Source: JAENVT01 sp031412355 (GTDB lineage Bacteria; Actinomycetota; Acidimicrobiia; Acidimicrobiales; Ilumatobacteraceae). From it: a stretch of DNA of 12,743 bases. The stretch is taken from positions 1-12,743 of the forward strand of contig JANOCR010000270.1 in assembly GCA_031412355.1 (NCBI GenBank). Reading direction: 5' to 3'. Shown here one piece after another: positions 1 through 4,877 of the stretch (the stretch's first letter is position 1; each line of letters opens with the position of its first letter). Made by a program: the position numbers and the translations under genes. Under the pieces are notes generated by a model, which was not told the DNA's origin, did not search any database, and saw only the letters and a program-made list of their open reading frames with translations.

Positions 1-419
1 GGACGGGTGATTCGGGTCGGTGGTCATGCGAGCAACCTCTCTTCGGAGCGAGGCGCGTGGGGTGCTCGACGCCGTGCCTCGTTAGTTTGCACCCGGCTGC
101 CGAGCGTAACGGTGGTGGCTGTCGACAAGCTTCTATGCAGCGGGCAGCGAGGAACCAGCCGGATCCGTTGCCGGCAGTGCTGCTCGGTCGACTTGCTGTC
201 GACCGGCGATACCAGGGGCACGGACTCGGCGGTGCACTGTTGAAGCACTTCATCGTGAAGTCGATCGAGGTCGCGGAGTTGATCGGTGTTCGTGTGGTGC
301 TCGTGCATGCCAAGGACTCGGTTGCCGCGGCGTTCTATGCCAGGTTCGGTTTCGAGCCGTCCCCGATCGATGATCTCACGATGATGCTGCTCGTCAAGGA
401 CATCGCCGCGAGTTCGTGA
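1..419 (+). pseudogene. Broken GNAT acetyltransferase, TacT/AtaT toxin-like (3' part)
   Basis: The intact 3' part (about 150-419) reads as the second half of a GNAT acetyltransferase. It has a strand ending in LLGRLAVD, the acetyl-CoA-binding loop RRYQGHGLGG, a helix, then FYARFGFEPSP and a final strand MMLLVKD, ending at TGA 417-419. In the TacT/AtaT/ItaT toxin family this tyrosine-containing FYxRFGF segment is part of the active site, and the enzyme acetylates aminoacyl-tRNA. Upstream the same protein continues in other frames: HASNLSSERGA and VTVVAVD in the frame starting at position 7, then a short FYAAGSE patch in a third frame near 131-155. At least two frame changes and a loss of roughly 15 codons are implied, so the gene is probably dead. 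Any DUF1778-type antitoxin partner would lie to the left, outside the window. Family call is fairly sure; exact break points are not. Confidence 0.72.
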
Positions 420-504
420 CCGCTGACCGCCAGGTCTGCCTGCACGATTCCTGCACAGGATTCGGCGATTCTTGGCGGATGTCGGCGGACCACACGGACG
501 AGAC

Positions 505-700
505 GGACTCCGGCGCGGAGGTCGATGTGCACGAAATGTGCACAGAATGATGGGCCGACATCGACTTCGACGATCGTTCACTGTCGATCATTCGCACCCT
601 GACGGTGGTCGACGGTCGCCCCGTTGTGTCCGCACCCAAGACCGCGGCAAGCCGGCGATTGGTCTATCTCGACTCGAGCACTCTTGCTGCACTCCGGGCG
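505..700 (+). pseudogene. Tyrosine recombinase (phage integrase) fragment
   Basis: From 551 to 700 one frame reads WADIDFDDRSLSIIRTLTVV, then DGRPVVSAPKTAASRR and LVYLDSSTLAALRA. This is the beta-hairpin segment of actinobacterial phage-type integrases, including the lysine (in APKTAASRR) that matches the catalytic hairpin lysine. Just upstream, in another frame, 505-520 gives GLRRG, the usual box around the first catalytic arginine. An in-frame TGA at 548-550 separates the two pieces. Homology stops after about 700, so the second half with the HxxR and tyrosine motifs is missing. It is a remnant of an integrated element and cannot encode an active recombinase. From 701 to 876 I see no gene. 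Confidence 0.7.
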
Positions 701-876
701 CCTGTTGCTCGCTGTGCCTCTCGAATCGGGCGCGGGTTACTCGATCTCTCGGTGTGGCGATGGGCAGCGTTGAGAAGCCGGATATCGCGTGCGCGCGGCG
801 GCGCCGGAGTATCACGGTCATATTTGCCCCAGTTCGGCGCTCGGAATCGCATCCGCCATTGCGTGCGTTGCCCAGC

Positions 877-912
877 GTATATCCACCATCGCGACGTGTA
901 TATACTCTCCTG
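877..912 (+). promoter_or_regulatory. vapBC promoter and probable VapB operator
   Basis: A near-consensus -10 hexamer, TATACT, lies at 901-906, six bases before the GTG start at 913. This is the geometry of a leaderless transcript, common in actinobacteria. The hexamer overlaps the perfect palindrome GTATATAC (898-905). A second GTATAT lies at 877-882, 21 bp upstream and so on the same helix face. Binding of a VapB-VapC complex to these sites would give the usual autorepression; that step is inference. No clear -35 box is visible. Confidence 0.55.
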
Positions 913-1107
913 GTGACCAAGCGATTGATCGACGTCGATGACGATGCGCTCGATGCGGCCCGCGCCCGCCTCGGCACCCGCACAATCAAAGACACCGTCA
1001 ACGCAGCCCTCCGCAGCGCCGCCGATCAGCGCAGCACCCAACTCGCAAGCGCCCTGTCAGTGCTCGCCGATGCGGACCTGGACGACCGCTCCGCGGCGTG
1101 GCGCTGA
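913..1107 (+). CDS. vapB: VapB-family antitoxin
   Basis: A 64-residue antitoxin that should neutralise the VapC ribonuclease encoded next to it and repress the operon. The N-terminal half (VTKRLIDVDDDALDAARARL, then GTRTIKDTVNAALRSA) has the pattern of the VapB/MazE-like DNA-binding family: a short strand that pairs in the dimer, followed by two helices. The C-terminal part, ending DLDDRSAAWR, is acidic with a terminal Trp-Arg, typical of the segment that wraps round the toxin. The GTG start at 913 is chosen because a -10 box sits six bases before it and the protein then has normal VapB length. The reading frame is open far upstream, but that part has no resemblance to a protein. The gene overlaps vapC, indicating translational coupling. 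Confidence 0.82.
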   Translation: MTKRLIDVDDDALDAARARLGTRTIKDTVNAALRSAADQRSTQLASALSVLADADLDDRSAAWR

Positions 1108-1508
1108 TGTTCCTGCTCGACACGAGCGTTCTCACCAGACTCAGCGCCCCACCGATTCTCCGGCGTATCGAAGAACTCGACGGCAAGGGCTTGGCGCGCA
1201 CGACCATGACCGATCTCGAGATCGGCTACTCGGCGCGCAACGGGGACGAGTGGGACCGTCTCCTCGTGGCACTCGGAGCGTTCCGCCGAATCGATGTCGA
1301 AGAACATCACTTCGACCGGGCACAACAGGTCCAACGCGAACTTGCCGCCCAGGGCCTGAGGGGCCGAAAGGTGCCGGATCTCCTCAACGCGGCGGTCGCC
1401 GAGGCCACGTCGCTCACGGTCTTGCACTACGACGCAGATTTCGACCACATCGCAACCGTGACCGGGCAACCGACGCAATGGATCGTTGAGCGCGGATCGA
1501 TCGACTGA
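1098..1508 (+). CDS. vapC: VapC-family PIN-domain ribonuclease toxin
   Basis: A 136-residue PIN-domain toxin; VapC proteins are Mg-dependent endoribonucleases that usually cleave tRNA or rRNA. The acidic set is visible: Asp8 in LLDTSVL, Glu41 in TMTDLEIGY, Asp94 in RKVPDLLNAA, and Asp112 (with Asp116 nearby) in LHYDADFDHIA. The C-terminal run VTGQPTQWIVERGS is typical of mycobacterial-type VapCs. Length is normal and the frame is intact, so it is probably active. The start may be GTG 1098 (10-base overlap with vapB) or ATG 1107, whose A is the last base of the vapB stop; the second gives 133 residues. The RNA target cannot be told from sequence. Confidence 0.85.
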   Translation: MALMFLLDTSVLTRLSAPPILRRIEELDGKGLARTTMTDLEIGYSARNGDEWDRLLVALGAFRRIDVEEHHFDRAQQVQRELAAQGLRGRKVPDLLNAAVAEATSLTVLHYDADFDHIATVTGQPTQWIVERGSID

Positions 1509-1947
1509 ACCAACTCATCACGACCGGGTCCGTCCGCAGCGCGACAGCCGCTCGATATCGCTCCATGTAGTACGACTTGGGCCGAAGGGATCCGTGATCC
1601 AGACGGCATCCGCGACGGGATGATGCTTCGGCGGACGCTCCGCTGAACAGGCGGTCGTCGACGTGCGACGTGTCCGCGATGGCCCGCACCCACCACAGCC
1701 GCTGCAGCGTGTACGTCGACGACCACAGTCGCCCCAACCTCTCTCTCGACGATCGCGTTCACCCGCTGCCCCTCCATGGACGGTCTCAGTCGCCGAGCTC
1801 GCCGACCTCGCCGCCACACCCGGTGCGCTAACTTTGCCTTCGTTGCCCCGAGTCCGGCCAAGAGCAGGGGGACACGACTTACCTATTCGCCAGGCGTGGG
1901 ACGCGGACCAGTCGCACGACGGAACTCTGCCCGAGAAGGAGGCCGCA
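1509..1947. other. Stretch of 439 bases with no recognised gene
   Basis: No convincing gene lies between vapC and the hydrolase. Open frames exist on both strands, as expected at this GC content, but they are rich in Arg, Pro and Ser and lack family motifs. A minus-strand patch at about 1510-1737 is somewhat protein-like (YTLQRLWWVRAIADTSHVDD, later RPKSYYMERYRAAVA). It changes quality midway and runs into the antisense of vapC, so it may be a gene remnant that I cannot name. The last 14 bases hold the hydrolase ribosome-binding site (AGAAGGAGG, 1934-1942). Confidence 0.5.
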
Positions 1948-2622
1948 ATGACGACGTTCGTCCTGGTTCACGGCGGGTTCGGAAGCCCCGCCGAGCTGGC
2001 ACCGGTAATCCCCGAGCTCGAGTCGCTCGGCCACAGCGCAATCGCCGTCGACCTACCCAGCACGGATCCAGCGGCCACGCTCGAGGACTACGCCCAAACT
2101 GTGGTCGACGCCATGAATGGCCTCGATCCGCCGATCGTGGTCGTCGGGCACTCGGCGGGCGGTGCGACGATCTCGCTGGTGCCCGACCTGACAAGCGTCG
2201 ACCGCCTGATCTATGTGACCGCATTCGTCCCCGAGCCGGGGCGCTCGATAGTGGACATCGCCGGTGCGGACGTCCGTCAGACGATCCTGTCAATCTCGCA
2301 CGACGACGGTAACGGCTGCCGATCGTTCGACCTGGAGCTGTTGGCGTCGATCGTGCCACCGGAGGAGCGAGACCAGTATCTCGCCTTCCTCAGTGCCACG
2401 CAGCGTCCACAGGGCTGGGCCGCCATGGAGCAGCCGTGGCCCGGCCGGTCGCTCCCCACCGTGCCGTGCACGTACGTCCTGTGTACGGAGGACAACGTCC
2501 TGCCGCCAGCAACCCAGCGCGAGATGGCGGCGCGTTTGGCGGTGGATCCCGTCGAGATCGCCTCGGACCATGCGGTCTTCGCGATCCGGCCGCACGACCT
2601 CGCGGCGCTGTTGGTGGGTTAG
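1948..2622 (+). CDS. Alpha/beta hydrolase (esterase-like)
   Basis: A 224-residue cytoplasmic alpha/beta hydrolase. It has the strand MTTFVLVHGGFG with the HGG oxyanion motif at residues 8-10, the nucleophile elbow GHSAGG with Ser69, the acid Asp182 in CTEDNVLPP, and the base His208 in ASDHAVF. The full triad is present and the length fits the small AB-hydrolase/salicylate-esterase-like group with a short cap (about 95-165). The substrate cannot be told. ATG 1948 is chosen because AGAAGGAGG (1934-1942) lies five bases upstream and the first beta-strand begins at once; the frame extends upstream but is not protein-like. It is a single gene, convergent with the PIN-sigma4 toxin gene, and no functional link to it is visible. 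Confidence 0.88.
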   Translation: MTTFVLVHGGFGSPAELAPVIPELESLGHSAIAVDLPSTDPAATLEDYAQTVVDAMNGLDPPIVVVGHSAGGATISLVPDLTSVDRLIYVTAFVPEPGRSIVDIAGADVRQTILSISHDDGNGCRSFDLELLASIVPPEERDQYLAFLSATQRPQGWAAMEQPWPGRSLPTVPCTYVLCTEDNVLPPATQREMAARLAVDPVEIASDHAVFAIRPHDLAALLVG

Positions 2623-2631
2623 GCCGATTCA

Positions 2632-2750
2632 CCCCGAACGCGGCGGTGAAACCGTGGCAACTGGCCGGAGCCGCCACGCCAGTCGAGCCGATGCGTCGGG
2701 GGCCTGCGGCCAGTTGCAAATCGTCGTTCGGGGCGTCAGCGGTCCGCTGA
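2632..2750. repeat. Nested inverted repeats between convergent genes (possible bidirectional terminator)
   Basis: Two perfect inverted pairs are nested around one centre. The outer pair is CCCCGAACG (2632-2640) with CGTTCGGGG (2725-2733). The inner pair is GCAACTGGCC (2657-2666) with GGCCAGTTGC (2708-2717), leaving a 41-nt loop. A third palindrome, TCAGCGG-T-CCGCTGA (2736-2750), forms the last codons of the minus-strand toxin gene. The hydrolase ends at 2622 and the toxin gene at 2736, so this fills the convergent gap and could end transcription from both sides. No T-tract follows, so rho-independent termination is not assured. It could also be a degenerate small foldback element. Confidence 0.5.
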
Positions 2751-3437
2751 ACGGAGGCGGTCGAGCGCCCGCCTTTCGATCTGGGCGATGCGGGCCGGCT
2801 TCAGTCCGAAGTGTTCGGCGACCTCTTGCAGCGTGCGTGGCTCACCTCGATCCAAGCCGAAGCGGAGTTTCAACACTTCGGCTTCGCGCGAGTCGAGTTG
2901 TGACAGCAGATGCTCAATCTCGTCAGTCATCCGGATCGTGTTGACCGCTGCGGCTGCGTTCGTCTCCGCAAGTGTCTCGGGGTCGCGAGGTACGTAGATG
3001 ATCGGGATGTTGGACTGCAACGCGTCGAGCAGGTCGAGCGAGGCGAAGTACCGGTTGAGCTGTTCGGCCATGCCGACGTCTTGGGTGATCAGGGTAGAGC
3101 GAGTCCGGATCGCTGCCGCGCATATCCATCGGTCGTTGTGGCTCATCGTCCGGTTGGTTGTCGTAGTGATCCGGGCGAACACGCCCGCGTCGTTGTCCTC
3201 GATCGTTTCGATGTCGAGACCGGCCGCGGTGTCGAGCACCGCGCGCCGCGGGTTGTCCGGGTCGTCTGCTTCGCCTGTCGCGAGCACGCCCGTCCACAGT
3301 TCGCCGAGCACCACGCGATGTGTCTTCGGAACGGTGCCGTCGTCGAGTTGTTCCAGCACCCCGGCGAGGTACGTGGCGACTTCGGGGTCAGCCTCGTGGA
3401 GGCCGATCAGCGCGCTCGTGTCGAGCATCACCCCCAC
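2736..3437 (-). CDS. PIN-domain toxin fused to a sigma-70 region 4-like domain
   Basis: A 233-residue protein with two parts. Residues 3-150 form a VapC-type PIN ribonuclease: Asp6 in MLDTSALIGL, Glu46 in VVLGELWTG, Asp102 in SHNDRWICAAA and Asp120 in LITQDVG are the expected acidic residues. After an Ala-rich linker (about 151-175), residues 176-230 resemble region 4 of primary sigma factors: LDSREAEVLKLRFGLDRGEP, RTLQEVAEHFG, then LKPARIAQIERRALDRLR. Against E. coli RpoD TRERIRQIEAKALRKLR, the -35-contacting residues corresponding to Arg584, Glu585 and Arg588 are Pro, Ala and Ala, while Arg586, Ile587 and Gln589 are kept. The helix-turn-helix scaffold therefore remains but ordinary -35 recognition is unlikely. 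The gene overlaps its Phd-type antitoxin gene: GTG 3437 gives a 10-base overlap, and ATG 3428 is an alternative start. PIN call is sure; sigma4-like call is strong; the role of the fusion is unknown. Confidence 0.85.
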   Translation of the reverse strand: MGVMLDTSALIGLHEADPEVATYLAGVLEQLDDGTVPKTHRVVLGELWTGVLATGEADDPDNPRRAVLDTAAGLDIETIEDNDAGVFARITTTTNRTMSHNDRWICAAAIRTRSTLITQDVGMAEQLNRYFASLDLLDALQSNIPIIYVPRDPETLAETNAAAAVNTIRMTDEIEHLLSQLDSREAEVLKLRFGLDRGEPRTLQEVAEHFGLKPARIAQIERRALDRLRSADR

Positions 3438-3751
3438 GCGTCGTCGCCCTGCGCCTCGATCTCGGCTCTCTTGGCCGCAGCATGTTCATCTGCCCAGCCA
3501 GTGTCCGTACGGTCAAGACCGGCGACCCGATCGAGGAGGCGCCGGGTCGGGGTGCGCGTGTCAGGATCGGCCCTGTGCGGGACCAGTTTGGCAACCACCT
3601 CGCCATTGCGGGTGATGTAGACGGCGCCGGTGCGTTCGGCCTCGTCGAGGACGGCAGCGGTGTCGTTGCGCAGATCGCGCACGCCGAACCGCTTGGGTTC
3701 CACGTCCTCGCCGACGGCTAGATCGGCGACAGCGACATGCCTACGAGTCAT
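3428..3751 (-). CDS. Phd/YefM-family antitoxin
   Basis: A 107-residue antitoxin for the PIN-sigma4 protein. Residues 20-60 carry the Phd/YefM fold signature: KRFGVRDLRNDTAAVLDEAE, then GAVYITRNGEVVAKLVPHR. In that family the N-terminal domain dimerises and binds the operator. The C-terminal part (about 61-107, ending AQGDDAWG) is charged and should wrap round the toxin. The ATG at 3751 is preferred because a -10 box (TACACT) lies seven bases upstream, as in a leaderless transcript, and no AG-rich ribosome-binding site precedes it. The stop overlaps the toxin start, so the pair forms one coupled operon. The frame is open further upstream to 3811, but that part would cross the promoter. Confidence 0.85.
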   Translation of the reverse strand: MTRRHVAVADLAVGEDVEPKRFGVRDLRNDTAAVLDEAERTGAVYITRNGEVVAKLVPHRADPDTRTPTRRLLDRVAGLDRTDTGWADEHAAAKRAEIEAQGDDAWG

Positions 3752-3782
3752 AGCAGGAAGTGTAGCACGGCAATGTGCTACA
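3752..3782 (-). promoter_or_regulatory. Promoter and palindromic operator of the Phd/PIN-sigma4 operon
   Basis: A perfect palindrome, TGTAGCAC-N6-GTGCTACA, covers 3761-3782. On the minus strand its proximal arm overlaps the hexamer TACACT (3764-3759), a good -10 box, which ends seven bases before the antitoxin ATG at 3751. This fits a leaderless transcript. An antitoxin or antitoxin-toxin dimer bound here would block the -10, the usual autorepression of Phd/YefM systems; binding is inferred. The -35 region would lie beyond the distal arm and shows no clear motif. Confidence 0.68.
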
Positions 3783-3832
3783 CAACCCGCGACGCCTCGA
3801 CGGGTGACCATCGGACGGCCGAGGGGGATCGG

Positions 3833-4096
3833 TCACGGCCGCATCGTGTCACCCTGGAGGGCTTGAGCATCGCGATCGACCGGCAGCGAGGTGCCCTGGA
3901 GACCGTAGAGCAGCTGGGCTTCGTGTGCGGAGCCGTCGAGCGCCGATGTCGAGCGCAATCCCGGCTCGAGCCCGAGCGCGCCCGTGATCAGCAGGCCAAG
4001 GTAGGCCAGTCCGGCGAGTAGTGCCGGGCGCTGATCGTCGGGCGTGAGATCGGGCGTTGAGGACGGTGTGACCGTCGGGGTCGACAGCACGGCCAC
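3833..4096 (-). CDS. Hypothetical small single-helix membrane protein
   Basis: An 87-residue ORF that I do not recognise. It has a Thr/Pro-rich N-terminus (to about residue 24), one hydrophobic helix (residues 25-43, ALLAGLAYLGLLITGALGL) and a polar C-terminus. GTG 4096 is chosen because GGAGG (4107-4103) lies six bases upstream, an ideal ribosome-binding site and the main evidence that the ORF is real. It ends 81 bases upstream of the Phd-type antitoxin start on the same strand, but that operon has its own promoter. The start lies only 13 bases from the first codon of the decayed ABC ATPase on the other strand. This is too close for two normal divergent promoters, so a rearrangement may have joined them and this gene may itself be truncated. 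Confidence 0.45.
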   Translation of the reverse strand: MAVLSTPTVTPSSTPDLTPDDQRPALLAGLAYLGLLITGALGLEPGLRSTSALDGSAHEAQLLYGLQGTSLPVDRDAQALQGDTMRP

Positions 4097-4109
4097 GGTG
4101 CACCTCCAA

Positions 4110-4352
4110 ATGGTGCCGGACCCGGTCGGCGTCCGGCACTCCAATGGTGGCGTTCGATGGTTTTGTTCGACGTCAACCTCTCGGTACCCAAGGGCGGTGC
4201 GGCGGCGATCATGGGCCAGAACGGCGCCGGGAAGACCACGCTGCTGCGGGTCGCTGTCGGCCTGATTCGTGCTGGAGTCGGGTCGCATCACGGGCAGTGG
4301 TGAGGGTGGGGAGAACTCGCTCGGCGAGGTTCGTGCTGCGATGGCGGTCTGA
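4110..4352 (+). pseudogene. ABC-transporter ATP-binding protein fragment, frame-disrupted
   Basis: The stretch from 4157 reads MVLFDVNLSVPKGGAAAIMG then QNGAGKTTLLRVAVGLIRA: the first beta-strands and Walker A (GQNGAGKT) of an ABC ATPase. Upstream, MVPDPVGVRHSN (from 4110) and VAFDG (from 4147) look like the normal N-terminus but are in two other frames. Downstream, from 4272, LESGRITGSGE and onward continues in yet another frame and stops at TGA 4350-4352. Four frame segments in about 240 bases, and no Q-loop, signature (LSGGQ) or Walker B, mean the gene is dead. From 4353 to 4421 nothing is recognisable. Confidence 0.7.
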
Positions 4353-4421
4353 GCCAACCGACCACGAACCGACGCCTGCCAACTGGTGGAAGTTCGGTCG
4401 GCGGCCGGCGACTGTCGACGA

Positions 4422-4730
4422 TTACAAAGGCTCGATGGTGGTTGTCTCCACGAGCTTTTCGACGACTCGCTGCTCGACCGGATGTTCTCGTCGCTCGGCT
4501 TCGTCTGCTTGTTGAGCGACCTCGACTCGGGCCGCTTGCCATGCCGACCAGTGGCCAGACACCAGCGCCCATAGCGACAGGGCGGCGACGTACTCGACGC
4601 TCGATATCCATCCGGTCACGAGAGACACGGGGATCATCACGATCCAAAAGATCGTGAGCCACCCGTTGACCCGTCGCATGAACACTGGGTTTCCTTGCAC
4701 CGATGCCCACAGAGACTTGATGACTGTCAT
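4422..4730 (-). CDS. Small two-helix membrane protein, unknown function
   Basis: A 102-residue protein with a short polar N-terminus and two hydrophobic helices at about residues 22-42 (NGWLTIFWIVMIPVSLVTGW) and 45-63 (VEYVAALSLWALVSGHWSA). A charged tail rich in Glu, Arg and Gln (66-102) is probably helical and cytoplasmic. Regular composition and clear membrane topology support a real gene; it resembles small conserved actinobacterial hypothetical membrane proteins, but I know no function. ATG 4730 is the first start in the frame; the sequence before it (GGGAAAGCTTGGGCG) is a weak ribosome-binding site. It follows the SARP regulator gene on the same strand after 147 bases that hold a palindromic repeat. 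Confidence 0.68.
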   Translation of the reverse strand: MTVIKSLWASVQGNPVFMRRVNGWLTIFWIVMIPVSLVTGWISSVEYVAALSLWALVSGHWSAWQAARVEVAQQADEAERREHPVEQRVVEKLVETTTIEPL

Positions 4731-4773
4731 CGCCCAAGCTTTCCCACCACGAATCCGCTCGAAACCCAGGTAC

Positions 4774-4816
4774 TACGGGCGCGAAAACACGCTGCAAGTG
4801 GCACGGCACGCGCCCG
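4774..4816. repeat. Short palindromic repeat, copy 1
   Basis: Positions 4774-4805 match 12635-12666 at 29 of 32 bases in the same orientation, followed in both by a short variable spacer and CGCGCCCGA. Each copy begins with CGGGCGCG (here 4776-4783) and ends with its reverse complement CGCGCCCG (4809-4816), so each can form an 8-bp stem. This copy lies between two minus-strand genes, downstream of the SARP regulator (stop at 4878) and 43 bases upstream of the small membrane protein start. It could act in the 3' end of one transcript or the leader of the other. I take it as a REP-like element; its nature is not established. Confidence 0.6.
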
Positions 4817-4877
4817 ATGACGGCGGCGGGAAGCGCAGGCCCGATCCGGCGATGTGCGCGCCGCGCGGTCAGCGCCC

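Noticed and set aside
24..581. Long minus-strand open frame across the GNAT and integrase remnants
   Set aside because: It is the antisense of recognised GNAT and recombinase sequence, with the Arg/Ser/Pro-rich composition of shadow frames in high-GC DNA.
505..700. Functional integrase
   Set aside because: An in-frame stop, a frame change and the absence of the HxxR and tyrosine motifs show it is only a fragment.
1414..1737. Minus-strand ORF with a partly protein-like sequence downstream of vapC
   Set aside because: It overlaps the end of the clear vapC gene, has no ribosome-binding site or family motif, and looks protein-like only in patches. I describe it as unassigned and do not call a gene.
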